Positions 51,628 through 63,517 of a stretch of DNA of 64,000 bases are shown here, piece by piece. The DNA lies in NCBI GenBank assembly GCA_036925085.1, contig JAUPFP010000016.1:4406903-4470902 (forward strand), given 5' to 3'. This stretch comes from Brachycybe producta. Its lineage: Eukaryota; Arthropoda; Diplopoda; Playtdesmida; Andrognathidae. The stretch's first letter is position 1. Each line of letters begins with the position of its first letter. The translations under genes and the position numbers were made by a program. The notes under the pieces are model-generated. The model saw only the letters and a program-made list of their open reading frames with translations. It was not told the DNA's origin and did no database searches.

Positions 51628-51817
51628 AAGTAAAGCGTCGATTATCGAAGCCAATATTTGTTTACTTATTCTTATGGAAATAAAACAATTTCTTTGAAAT
51701 CAGTTTTTTTTTTCTTACTTTTCCCCACTTTTTTTTAATGGAAGTTCGATTTTATGAACTTTTGATTATCGGAGTTATGCATGTCCTACAGTAGTTCCGA
51801 TAATCGACGTTCTACTG
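51628..51817. mobile_element. pogo-like MITE, copy 2
   Basis: AGTAAAGCGTCGATTATCGA left; CCGATAATCGACGTTCTACT then G right, followed by TA. Interior shares TTATGAACTTTTGATTATCG with the other copies. Confidence 0.8.
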
Positions 51818-51850
51818 TATAATATTACTGTATTTCCGCCTCGTGTCGTG

Positions 51851-52140
51851 ATTAACATCCGGGTGATCTTCCGGTTGGCCTTCTCCAATTGTCTTCAGTT
51901 CTACTAGAGGTGGTCGTCTCAAATGGAGAAGGCCATGATGGTTTCGGTGCCAATGAAACGTGTACTGCACATGTGCAGTATACCTATCTATATCCGGTAT
52001 CCGGTTTTTTCGGAGGCGGATATACGATTTTGCGAAAAGTATATAGCGGCTATGTAGCAGTTTCCACTAGCAATGATTTCGTCGATTATAATTATCCTAA
52101 TATTCTCAAAAATGAAAGATAATGGAACCATAGTATAGTA
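51851..52140. repeat. Interspersed repeat, copy 2, inverted relative to 49094-49350
   Basis: CGGGTGATCTTCCGG, TGTACTGCACATGTGCAGTA and AATGGAACCATAGTATAGTA mirror copy 1 in reverse order. Confidence 0.7.
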
Positions 52141-53052
52141 GTAGTGATACTGAGCAATGATACCGGAAGTCTCCTAGGCGAAACACATTGTTTCAATACC
52201 TTTCTTAACTTTATATCATGTTTTTCAATAATGATTAAAGTTGCCATTTATTAGTATTAATTTCTTTTTATCATTTTGATTTATGAGTTTGAATATTTCC
52301 TATGTAAAATTTATTAAAGATAAGTTGACTGAATCAGTTGTTATTTTTGTGATTAAATAAATTCACCTCTATTTATATCAATTTTTATCAAATTCTTCTT
52401 AAATTAAAGGAAAACTTCTTGGTTCATTAATAAGAAACGAGTTCGTAGGCCTAATTGTTATCGACAAAATGGAAGCCAGTTTTTTTCTTCTTTAATTCTT
52501 GAGTTCACTTTATAATTAATTGGATTGTGTGTGTTTTTATACACAAAAAAGTGCAGAAATAAATGCATTATTTAAAAAAAAAAATTCTTATTGAACTTGA
52601 GTTGTTGAAATTTTGAACAAAAAATTCAATCATAGTTTTAATTAGCAAGTTCCTTTTTAAAAATGAAAGAAGAAAAAAAAATAAGTCAATAGAAATGATT
52701 ACTGAGAGAGTTAGGAGAAAGGGGGGGGGGGAGTAAGGGGAGTTAATGCATTGACATTGCTCATAAATCTATTGTTAAACCGGTAAAAAAATGATAAATG
52801 TTGGAGAGAGGGGTAACATGTAAATAAGAAGCCTACTATATAATGAAATTGGCAATCAAACGAGAAAAAAAAGGACTTGTCAATTCGTTCTCAAAGAAAA
52901 GTGGCAACAACAAAAAATATATAAGAAAAACAATGCAAAAATTGCATTGTCATTTGGTTACTTATAGGACTATATGTATAGGCAAAAACGTTAGTAAGTT
53001 GTAGGGGGTACAATTGGATGGAGAGAAATGGAGATCGATAATAACACTTTTT

Positions 53053-53054
<2 letters not shown>
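52141..53054. other. Non-coding stretch
   Basis: AT-rich with a ten-base G run near 52721. No gene recognised. Confidence 0.5.

Positions 53055-53090
<36 letters not shown>
53055..53090. repeat. (TC)18 microsatellite
   Basis: Uninterrupted TC run, followed 40 bp later by an AC/TC mixture. Confidence 0.97.
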
Positions 53091-53094
<4 letters not shown>

Positions 53095-53361
53095 ATGCTT
53101 TTTCTAGTATTTTATGCCGCGCGAGACACACACACACTCTCTCTGTGGTGAATAGGAAAACTCCTTGTCATCGTGTTCTTCTTCTTCTTCATGAGCAATG
53201 CAATGAATAAGTGTTTTCTTTTTTTGGTACCTCTAGCTTTTCATATTAAGGCCCCCTGTAGGCCCCACATTATACCTCATATGGTGGCCCAGTATTTGGT
53301 ACAAGGTATCCAACTGAGATGATTGTTATTATTGTAAAGAAGAAGAATAAAAAAAAACACA

Positions 53362-53376
53362 AACGCCATCTGCTGG
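53362..53376 (-). promoter_or_regulatory. CTCF-like motif
   Basis: On the minus strand CCAGCAGATGGCGTT, 13 of 14 positions of the recalled CTCF core, not inside a recognised transposon. Confidence 0.4.
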
Positions 53377-55928
53377 AGTGTCTATATTCAGCCACCGTAC
53401 TTTAAATGCATTTATTCACATTTCTTAAATAATACAGGGTATGTCGAAATAAATTGTTGAGTAAGTCCTCAACTTGTGTGGTTAATTCTTTCTGTAGGTT
53501 TTCCGCATAAGTCAATTGCCTTAATACGTGGCGTTGTTATTGTAAAGGGAAGTATCGCAACCACATGTACTCATGAGCAGCTACTCAACAAACGTGGAGT
53601 ATGTGCTCAATATTTTGTATTAATAAAGTTTTCTTAAGGAAATGGAGCGTCTACTCCGACAATGCAAGTAGATACTCTCGCATCATAGAATTGTCTCCTT
53701 GTAAAATTAACAAAATGTGGAGCACCTACTCATTTGTATTCATATGAAAAATTAAGCACATGCTAACATATTGAACAGCTTGCTCATAACATGAAAATAT
53801 GCTCCCACTTTGAGCATCTTCTTACACATTTTATTCATATAAAAGTGAGCACTTGCTCCAAATACTTGAGCAAAAAAGAGCAGGTACTCCATTTTATTAG
53901 TACCATCCTTTATCTTTCAAACTTTTACGATGTCATTTATCAATTTACAAATTTGACAGGTGTTATCTTCTGGTGTGGCGGTCTTAATTAGTGCTGTTGT
54001 AATTTTAAATAGCGCAAATGTGATGATTATGAGTTTCCGACGACACTGTTTTGTGGTCTACCATCTTTGGGTGAGCCACAAACAGTGGCGCGCCATAATG
54101 TTTAGCCATTTTGTCACCCCATCTTTTGAACTTTTAAAAATATGGCACTTGTTTATGTAAGCCTGATGGTTTTTGTTTTTGTTAAGTTTATGGATTTTTT
54201 TTTGCCGCCGCCATTGAACTTGTAAAAAGTTAAGAAATTCTTAGTTGAAAAAAAAAGTTCCTGTGTTTTGTTTTTGTTGAACATGTTAACTTTTTTCAAC
54301 ACATAAAGCGGCCATTTTAAAATAAAAGATGGTCCAGAAGATTCTCCTCTTCCCCCTCTCATATTTTTACTAGTTAGCTACAGTTGCGCATATTTTTGTT
54401 TCTATATTGCCACACATACACCGCCATTGATATAAATGGGCTAAAAACCTTATTGGTGTGTGTGTGTTTGTAGTGGCTGGGGTGAGGGTTACTTGAAGGT
54501 GGACTACTTGCACGATTCCAATTCGCCATCCCCGACGAGGGTTGGATGGAGATGGAGGCTACCTATTAGAAGATTACATCAGAGTACGCAGTGCCAGCTT
54601 TAAAATTATTTGCTACCCAGGGCAAGACCTGAGAAACAACTGCCCTCCTCCCCCCCCCCGTCCCAAATCATCATCATCATTGATAAACTATTTAGTCTGT
54701 TTTGAGGCCATTATTGATCTAAGATCATGATTAACTCATATTTTTAAAAGTGTTGTTCTATTCAAATATTCTAGTTTTAGAAAGTTTCACCAAATTTTTT
54801 GATGCTTCTCAAAAGTGATGCCCAGGGCTGGAGCCTGGTGCCCTGGCCTAATGCCTGTATTGAGAGTACCTTGTGTGCCAGTGCGTCCTACTTTTAGACT
54901 TCAGTTAACTAAACAAATGGCTACTAGTAAGAGGACAAAATGCTTTACCCCTCCACCCACAAATACTTGTTTTCTAGTGGCGATCTAAGCGTGCCATAAA
55001 AATTAACAATTACATTTTAGAGTTAAAAGACTGTCGAGGGCCACTCAATTGTGAGTAGTTGCTGAGGGCTTCGCAGTTACTATATGCTTAGTGGGTTTCT
55101 TAGTTTCGAGAGGTTCTCGGACGCCTTTCAATTTAGAGAGGCTTCTGAGGGCCTCGCAGTTTTGAAAACATCCCAGCATATTTACCATTCCGAGAGGTTC
55201 GTGTCAGCATTGCTATCCTCAGTGGCAATTTTCAGAATAAGCCCACTAGGTGCGTACTTAGGGCTCGCAATTTCTAAGAGCTCCCAAAAAGTCTAAACTT
55301 TATTCAAGTATATTATCAAACACCAGCGGTTGTGGCTCCAGAATCCCACAGCGTGTATAGGTTCTTCAAAAGATAGATTAATTTGCACCACGGGCTAGCC
55401 TCCACTTCCAACCGTTGTTATGGTACGAAATGGATTCGTATGAGATGGAAATTGGAATAGTACTAGATGGTACACACCGTTGAAGATGTAGGCCTGTAGG
55501 GGGATAATTTTGGAGTAAAAAAAACACAACATCCTCCAAAATTTACCAAACAAAAAAAAAAGAAGTCTCATGGCCGACAAGAACATGAAACAGAGCGACA
55601 ATGGAAGACTGATGATGTCGATGAAATACATTAAACTGCATGGTGCTCTTTCTATTCTCTGAAATACCCACGTTTTTATATTCTTTATCCCCCCTTCTTT
55701 AGCGGTTTAAACCTTAAATTATGTCCATAAGTGGCGTCCAGAAATAAAGTAAAGAAATATTTTATGTTTTATAAATAAATAACTGATTTGACAAATCGTT
55801 TATATTTTATCCTGTGTTTATAAAACAATTTTCTTTATTTATATTATAACAAGTTAATTTCTTGTTGCTATCCCTAATTTATTAATCAATTTTTTTGTTT
55901 AATATTTTTTTTTTTGGTTTCCCACACC
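53377..55928. other. Non-coding stretch
   Basis: A cluster of GAGCA/TGCTC/TACTC words fills 53570-53910. A CA/TG tract and a C run near 54648 follow. No coding exon recognised. Confidence 0.5.
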
Positions 55929-55960
55929 CCTCCTCCTCCTCCTCCTCCTCCTCCTCCTCC
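55929..55960. repeat. (CTC)n microsatellite
   Basis: Ten to eleven TCC units. Confidence 0.95.
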
Positions 55961-56462
55961 ATACAATCCGAGAAATCTGTGTCGGACTCTTGGACATTGT
56001 CCCTCCGTTGCCGCTGCCGTGATTTTTTTTTTCTCTCTTTCTATGGAGTAATTGATCATGAGGCGATTTTTCTGCTCTTGACAAATGTTCTAAGCTTAAG
56101 TCTAGACATTTGATCCTATATATTATGATGAAATTTCAAAAAAGGCAAACAAACTTTTAATATTTATTTTATAGAAATATATCATAAAGTATTATTTGAA
56201 GTGAAATTGAAGAGCAGCAACAACATGTAAGAAAATACTCCAAATTCAGATACAGATTCAAAAGACAGTATACAGGATGTGTGTATGTAGGAGGAGGAAG
56301 AGTAGGTGGTGGTTGTGGTAAATGGTAATGACAATGACACATTGAATTATATTAAGATGATTAATTTTCATAATGATTGATATCTGGTAAAATAAACCAT
56401 TTCATGATAATTTCAAAATGCTTTTTGCTGTAAATTGAGAGATAAAGAAAACGTGAAATAAG

Positions 56463-56465
<3 letters not shown>
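55961..56465. other. Non-coding stretch
   Basis: Nothing recognisable. Confidence 0.5.

Positions 56466-56557
<92 letters not shown>
56466..56557. repeat. (TA)n microsatellite, about 46 units
   Basis: About 92 bp of uninterrupted TA. Confidence 0.97.
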
Positions 56558-56560
<3 letters not shown>

Positions 56561-58389
56561 TAAACTTACTAAGGAAACTAATTTGAAATTACAACCAAAT
56601 TGGTTTTTCAGTGTATAGAATCTACCTGATTCTTCCCTAAATTTCTTTGTAATGTTGATTCTGAAATGCAGATTGACCAGAGTTTTGTTAATATTGCTTT
56701 TCTTGCAATTACTAATTAAAAATTTAAAAATTATACCCAATTTTAATCTTAATTAATGATGATAATTAGTATAAATTATAAAATTTAGTTACAAAAAGTG
56801 TGTTGATTTTTCTTTTCTTATTTGCATTACCGTAGTTATTATTTATGTTGATTATATATTATTATCAGTGTTTCTCAAAATGTATTACTTGTACAAAATG
56901 TAGGCCTATACGTAACATTTTTGGTACACGAGATAATTTCAAGTTAAATATCAAGTTCAAGCTGAGTTTGAAGTAAGAAGTTGTTTTAAGTTAACATTGA
57001 AGGTCAAGTTGAGTTTCAAGTTCAAGTTGATATATTATTGGATTATTTTCATTCGTCATATCTGGTGATAATTTTTTTGTGTGCTACCTCGCTCCGCTCG
57101 CCAAAACTATGTAATCTCGCACAAAGTCCATACTTTTAGCTTGTTAACTGGAATGGTTAGCTCGGATTTGGCTGTGAAGTTGTGAACTCTGTGATCTGAC
57201 AAATCAAACTTGAGACGCAGATGATCCTCTCCAAATTTTGTGCTAAAAAAATAATAGTAGGCCGACTGGCATATGGTACCCAGACATTGTAAAGGTAGTA
57301 GGCGAATGACTGATGTTTGAAAATCACTGCTGATTGGATCATGAATAATGTCATCCACTAAACCCCAGATGAAAGTTTTTTTTTTGTTTCTCTATAAAAA
57401 AACCATTCAAAGCTATATTTTAATTATTTAAAGACATGCATTTAGATTTATTTTAATTAAACTTGTGCTCCATTAAGTCTGAAGTTCTTCAAATTTTTTT
57501 TCATTGATTTTGCGTTCTTTGGGTTTTTTTTTTCTTTTTCTTTTTCTGGTATTTGTTAGGTTAGGTTAAAAGATTCTGAGTTAGGCAGCTTAGAATCTAT
57601 GTAGACAAGAGAGAGGCTTTCAAAAGTGGTGGGTGTTTTTAAATGTTTTATACAATTCTTCCTGAATAGAGAGATACTTGTATAGAAAAAGAGCGATTGA
57701 AAGGAATGACTGACTGGGTCGTGTGTCGTCCTAATGAGTGTTTTTTTTCCCTTTTCTTTGGGTTGCCATGACAAAAAGCTGTGTGTTTGCTTGTCAAAAA
57801 AAAAGGCGTTATCTGAACAAGCCACACTTTATAGCTAAAGAAGATGACAGCAGCTGTTATGTCCTTTTTTTCCTCTGGACTTCGGGGGAACTCTCTCCAA
57901 TAAGGCTTAACTTCACACCACGATGTAGTTAACATGGTAGGAAAACTCCATGTTAAAGAAATAGCGGTCTTGTTTGATATACTTCCGGTCAACAGAATAC
58001 AATAGGCCCATCTATAGTGGCCATAAAGTAACTAACGTGTTATACATACAAACAGATGAGGTTTTACTTAATCTGGATAACATAGGAAGTATGTATGTAA
58101 AATGCGACCTTAGTGCGACAATGCGCACCTGGTGTATGCAGCACGAAGGTCGAATGTTGTACATTTCGCAATAATTATACCATTGTTAATATGGTTATGC
58201 TTACTTTTTATACTAAAATCCATATTATATTATTAATCCATATTTGAAAATGTCTGAAATGGCAATTTAAAAGTCTCCATTTTCATCTCAAAACTCATGG
58301 CACCTCTGGGATTGCATTCTATAGTTAAGATAATGTATTCTTGGCAATTTTTTTGCAAATGTAACTGAGAATGCACTGACGTTATCCGT
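56558..58389. other. Non-coding stretch
   Basis: A degenerate TCAAGTT repeat lies at 56935-57035. AGATTGACCAGAGTT at 56671 may be an FB-A remnant. No gene recognised. Confidence 0.5.
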
Positions 58390-58970
58390 TGACGTAGTAT
58401 GTAATCTGTTGGATCATGTGGATACTTTTAAATATCTTGGTTTAATTTAACTCTTTCCAAAGACTTGTTTTGGAAGGAACATAAAACCAAAGTGGTAAGC
58501 AAAGCCAATCAAAGGCTGCGGTTCGTACAGTGGGCTTTGAAGCCCGCTGTACGAACTACAGCCTTTGATTGGCTAATAATATATTGTAATATATTATTGT
58601 AATGCTAATATATTGTTAAAAAAATGTAAAAGAGGGTCTGTTATTTTACTCTTGTCAGACCACTATTAGAATATTGTTCACCAATTTGGAATCCTTTCCG
58701 AGTTAATCTAATACATGAAATAGAAAAGGTACAGCATAGGGCTGCAAGCTTTGTTAAAGGTAAAATACATTTATTCTGACTGTGTAACCCTCATGCTACG
58801 AACAAAGGCGAACTTCAGTGGAAATCACTAGCAAACCTTAGAGCTGAGCAAAGCTTTGCCTTTCTTGAATGCTTGCTACAGTATATAGCTTCAGAGAACA
58901 GAGCATTGTTAGAGGGAATTCTTACTAGAAACTCATGTATAAGTAGACATGGCCTTTAAAAGCTTAAAGA
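58390..58970 (+). pseudogene. Non-LTR retrotransposon reverse transcriptase, C-terminal relic
   Basis: Broken frames read VDTFKYLGL, LSKDLFWKEHKTKVVSKANQ, FTLVRPLLEYCSPIWNP, HEIEKVQHRAASFVKG and LQWKSLANLRAEQSFAFLE. This is the order YLG...W..HI...SKA.....V RP.LEY...W.P...IE.VQ.RA..F...L.W.SL..R, the end of CR1/Jockey-type RTs. Frameshifts, stops and an inverted duplication (58503-58574) make it dead. Confidence 0.85.
58503..58574. repeat. Near-perfect 35-bp-arm palindrome inside the RT relic
   Basis: AGCCAATCAAAGGCTG at the left end and CAGCCTTTGATTGGCT at the right, closing on TGGGCTT/AAGCCCG with a two-base loop. About three mismatches. Confidence 0.92.
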
Positions 58971-59027
58971 GCTAGAACTTGACGCCTATTTGTGGGTGAT
59001 TCTCTTTCCAAAAACGTATTTAAGTCT

Positions 59028-59133
59028 AACTGAATTCGTTCTAAAACCGGAACTATGTGCTAGAAGAAAATTCCATATAGTCATATGGAATTTTCTTCTA
59101 GCACATAGTTCCGGTTTTAGAACGAATTCAGTT
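59028..59133. repeat. Perfect palindrome, 51-bp arms, 4-bp spacer
   Basis: ACTGAATTCGTTCTAAAACC at 59029 runs through GGAATTTT-type sequence to CCATAT, AGTC spacer, ATATGG and the exact inverse up to 59133. No mismatch in 51 bp by hand check. Confidence 0.95.
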
Positions 59134-60584
59134 TGACGATTATGTCTAAACCGTGTCTAAATCACTTATGATTGGGAATAATACCCTCTTGTCACGTTGT
59201 TCTCGAGTTGATTGCAGGTGTATTCAGTTGAATTACTTTCAAATCAGGCAACACCCACCCGTACCGGAAGTTAAAGACGTTTCCTAATTGCGTACTTCAC
59301 TGTGAATTTATTGTGTTAACTCGATTGGAAGACATTTTCACAAATTGAGGAATTTTGGGCTGCAGTGACCACCATATTATTGGCCCATTTTAACTTTATT
59401 AAGAAAAGTATATTGTGAATTCTTCTCTCGTCTGGAATTTCTTTTTTATTGTGGTTTTTCTTGCTGTTTAGGAAGTTTTTTTTATCATTATTATTTGAAC
59501 CTCGCCCTGTAAACTTCAGATTTTTGGAGGTTTTTTTTTCTTTCTTCTTCAAACTTTTAGGGTGGTCCTCGCTAATTTGGTGATATAATGACAGCTGCTA
59601 TCATTTTTGTCAATGTCTCTCTTTTTTGGTTATAATTTTAGTTTCAACTGTTGAAATTTACTTATTATTTATTGGTTGCCACACTCACTCCAATAAATTT
59701 GGCTTTTTTTTTTAAAAAAAGTCTTAATTTTCTCTCTGCGAGCGTTTTTAAGTGGGTACAGACGACTAATTCTGGCTTACCAATCTTGACTTGTGTTAAT
59801 CAAGAAGGGCTTCATAGAAAAATACTTGTGTAAATGCACGGTAGATGGCGCCATGGAATCTCCATAGTTGGCCAACTATACATTCGTCGCCAATTAGTTG
59901 AAATCGAATGCTGCCCTATAGCTCAAAAAGCGTCCAAAATAACCTTAATTATCAGAGCACGTGACAAACAATCCAGAACATAATATAAGTAAAGAGAGAG
60001 CACGTGTAGAAATAGTGATGACGCAATTAAAAGTTTGCCACGTGAAAAAAAAGGAAAAGGTGAGTCAAGAGTTGAAGAGTGTCAGCACGTCAGATCGTTT
60101 TGAACGATCACATCTTTCGAGCTGAGATTAAAGAGCAATAAACGTTAAATTGAATTGACAAAAATCAACTACATGCACAACCAATGTTTGGGTTGAAAAG
60201 CCAGGAATGATCGTCTGTAGCTAGCTTTAGTACATTTTAGAAGGGTTTTTTTTTTGGAGTCAAAATGAAAAGAATAAACGCAAACGTCACGTTTTTTTTA
60301 GGGGAAAAATGGTTTTCTTTCTCTCTATCAGTCCCTCATTATTGACTTTGAAAAGAGAGAGAAAAAGATTCACTCGTTGCGTGAGGATATGATTTATTTT
60401 TCTCACACCACAAACGTTTATTGTTTACAATTGGAGTTCAATATCCCCCCACATTATTGGCTAAAAATTCTTCTTGTTCAATTGTGTATTTTATTTTATT
60501 TTCAATAAAAATATGATTGTCAGGTGTCAACATAAAAAAAAATGCTTTTTATTGAGAAAAATTAAAAATTCACAAATGTTATTA
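59134..60584. other. Non-coding stretch
   Basis: A CTCF-like GGTAGATGGCGCC lies at 59840-59852. No gene recognised. Confidence 0.5.
59836..59852 (+). promoter_or_regulatory. CTCF-like motif
   Basis: GCACGGTAGATGGCGCC shares CGGTAGATGGCGC with the cluster at 39443. Confidence 0.35.
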
Positions 60585-60687
60585 ACCTTCATATATAGTA
60601 TTTTCATGTTGTTAAATACATCTTTCAAAATAAACTTTTTATAGAGAAAAATTTAAAAAAAAATATTGTCTGTTGAAAGTTGAGCTA

Positions 60688-60868
60688 CAGTAGAACGTCG
60701 ATTATCGGAACTAATGTCGGACGTGCATAGTTCCGATAATCAAAAGTTCATATAATCGCGAACTCCCATTAAAAAAGTGGAGAAAACGAAGAAGAAAAAA
60801 ATCGATTTCAAAGAAATTTTCTTATTTCCATGAAGCAATCGACGGTTTCGATAGTCGACGCTCTACTA
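60688..60868. mobile_element. pogo-like MITE, copy 3
   Basis: CAGTAGAACGTCGATTATCG left after TA; TAGTCGACGCTCTACTA right. Closely similar to copy 1 (GGAACTAATGTCGGAC). Confidence 0.82.
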
Positions 60869-60876
60869 TTATATTT

Positions 60877-61280
60877 AAGGCTGTACCGATCACACTTTTT
60901 TTTACCGAGCCAATAACGAACCGATCACACAAAAAATTGGCATGCCGATTGATTTAACCTAGCCGATCATGCCGATTTTCACTGACGATTTTGGCTGCTT
61001 GTGTCGGCTAAGAGAGAAGCGGTTCGCCCATAAGAACGTATGGAAAAAGAGTTAAATTATAATTTTAGAGTTTACAAAACAATGACACGACAACAATTTC
61101 CTTTTAAAGATGAATTAGTGATAAAGTTGGTAATCAATTGATTGACCTGACCCTCCACTGCTGCCGTTTTATCGGTGAGCAGACCGAATTACTGAGTACG
61201 GAAATCGGTTAACATTTGTTCGCCGATCCGATTTTTGCCGATTAGCAGCAAATCGGCAAAAATCGGCTCGGTGCAGCCTT
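60877..61280. mobile_element. hAT-like element (AAGGCTGTACCGATC ... ATCGGCTCGGTGCAGCCTT)
   Basis: Inverted ends AAGGCTGYACCGA. The subterminal region is full of CCGAT/ATCGG words. No transposase; target duplication not clear. Confidence 0.7.
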
Positions 61281-61669
61281 TAAAAGATATTAACGTGAAA
61301 ATAACCTTAAATGATTGACCTACCATTCTAGTTTCTAAAAACACCTTTAATTTTATCTTAAGATATTTTAAGAACAGCTAATTGTCGAACTTGTTTATTT
61401 TACGTTTGAGAAACAAACACTAAAGAGAAATTGAGGAACTTTATTTTTTTGAAAAACTCATTAAGTCCATATTTTAGCCAAAACTATTTTATTGCAGTTT
61501 TGTGCTAAGTAGAAAAAAAAACCAAAGTAAAACTGTAAAAAGCACGCCAAATTCAGGTTTTCTATTTGTTTACACGTAAAAGAGAATCCGTTTTTTTATG
61601 TTTCAGGAATAATTTGAATAACTGGATTTCTTGAGTTTTGAAAAAAAAAATGTCCACATTAATAGTATT

Positions 61670-61935
61670 GAAAGTTGGTTATACAGACTAGAACTGTAGC
61701 TGAATCACTTAATGCTATTTTCACGTTTGATATCTTTCAAAATAAACTATGTATAGACAAAAATTAGAAAATAATATTGACTTAGCTTCAAAATTGAGTC
61801 AGTCAAATGCCATAAAAAAAAGCTTATTTTAAAATATATCAACATGAAAATATCGTTAAGTGTTTGAGAAAGCCTTCTAGTTTCTAAAACACATTTAAGT
61901 TTCTCTTCATTTTGCACATTGAGAAGCGTTTTTAT
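61670..61935. mobile_element. Foldback MITE family FB-A copy
   Basis: CAGACTAGAACTGTAGCTGA left; AAAGCCTTCTAGTTTCTAAA right; interior ATATCTTTCAAAATAAACTA. Confidence 0.7.
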
Positions 61936-63352
61936 ACTTCTTAATTGAAAAATGCTTCATATTTGCTTTTTCAAAATGAATGTCCAGTGTGTCTCTTCAA
62001 TTACATATAGTGCAAGTAAATGTAATTGACATGTTGAATGATGGACATGTACTGGATAAGAGAGACTTTCCTGTCATTATGGTCCCATCATGTGTTATGA
62101 TGAGAAGGGAATCTATAGGTGACATACACAGTATGTGACGTCACTTAATGTCCCTAGTATAATTTTTCCTATGAGTAACATTAGGTGTTTCGTTGTCATT
62201 TGTTTAATTAATGGCGCCAATTCCATTATTCGGCCCATTTAATAGATGCTAAAACAAATAAGAATGACGTCATGTATGGCAATTTAGAATGCATATTAGA
62301 TTAGTTTAGTCTAGTTAATGATGTCGTCATTCAATCCGGTTAGATTTCAATTGAATCGATTCCTTTCAGATAAAACGGAAATGTTCTTCTTTTGACCTTT
62401 AAAATATATAGTGGTGATTAAAAAAACTGTTTATGACATTTTCCATCTGATTATTTTTTATTTGATTGATAAAAATAGAAAATTAGATGAAGGGGGTGAA
62501 CCATATATTCAGATCTATAAATCTGAACAGTCACTTCTGTCTCTATGGTCAAATATTTGGTGAAACAGAGCTCAGGTCAACTATAGGCCCACATTTAAAA
62601 ATTAAACTTTATACTTGAAATTCAACTTGAAACTTCAAAGATTGCCCCCACCCCCCCTTTGCACACTAGAACGGTTAGAATCGGAAAGGAAAATTCCAAA
62701 TGGAATAAAAACTAAAGAATCGATTAGGTGTAACTCACACAAGGCCCGGACGGAATCGGCTTGGTGTGAAGACAGCAACTGGCCTAGGCCCGGTATAGTA
62801 TGTGGGACAACCTTAACAGGGATTTCTAATCTTATCTTGCAACCACACACAGAGGGTTCAAGTTGAACTTCAAGTAACAAGTTGTGTTATCTCTTAATGT
62901 GCGATAGAAGAAAAAAAAACTGTTGACATCGATATCGATAATTTTCTGAAAATATTTTTAACGCTCTGGTTACGTATGTAGTTGCGTATAAGACAGGAAC
63001 AAACTGCAATATTGAATAGTTATATCAAAATGACGTGACAGGCAAGCATTGCACTGCAGCACTGATAGTATTATCGGTTGGTTGTTTAACCAATTGATAG
63101 TTTGACTATGGAATGGTCAACTATCGCGATAGTATCCCTATCGCTATGCCAGTGGCGTAGCTAAGTTTGGTTGGGCCCTCCAATGCTTCCTGCTGCTTAA
63201 AACATTGAGCGCCTTTGTAGCTGTGCTATTGCTATCGGAACATCATTAGTGACAAGGTTCTTGATACATTGATCCAAGTTTAGAATTTGCCTGAACTGAG
63301 CCTATATGCAATTTACTTTTTGTTTCACTTGTTGGATAAACGAAGTGTCCAT
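61936..63352. other. Non-coding stretch
   Basis: Two perfect CRE palindromes (62136-62143, 62265-62272). CAGTGGCGTAGCTAAGTTTGG at 63151 looks like a lone hAT terminus. The GGCCCGGACGGAATCGG block near 62740 is unexplained. Confidence 0.45.
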
Positions 63353-63509
63353 CAGGGCCGGATTAAGCCATGAAGGGCCTCTAGGCTTTTTGGTGCTTGT
63401 GCCCCCTATAGGCTTTTTGCAATAATTTTAATATTGCAAAAGTTTTGCATGGACCTCCAAAAGCCTCCGAGCTCCAAACCTACTTAGCCTAATGGATAAC
63501 CCGGCCCTG
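63353..63509. mobile_element. hAT-like MITE (CAGGGCCGGATTAAG ... CCCGGCCCTG) with target duplication
   Basis: CAGGGCCGGATTAAGCCAT left and ATGGATAACCCGGCCCTG right. Flanked by GTGTCCAT and ATGTCCAT (7 of 8 identical). Confidence 0.88.
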
Positions 63510-63517
63510 ATGTCCAT

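Larger units (their letters stand above)
60585..61370. mobile_element. FB-A copy interrupted by a pogo-like MITE and a hAT-like element
   Basis: Left half TAGTATTTTCATGTTGTTAA to TATTGTCTGTTGAAAGTTGA; right half AAAGATATTAACGTGAAAAT, CTACCATTCTAGTTTCTAAA. Two inserted elements occupy 60688-61280. Confidence 0.75.

Noticed and set aside
54465..54560. Possible tRNA-derived SINE (GGCTGGGGTGAGGGTTA...)
   Set aside because: No clear A and B boxes or matching second copy in the window.
55895..56113. Open frames with runs of Ser or Arg
   Set aside because: Artefact of the (CTC)n microsatellite.
58390..59133. Active non-LTR retrotransposon
   Set aside because: Only the C-terminal RT end is present, with frameshifts, stops and palindromic duplications.
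62615..62880. Overlapping 80-residue frames on both strands near a GC-richer block
   Set aside because: No known domain, no splice partners; kept only as unexplained sequence.
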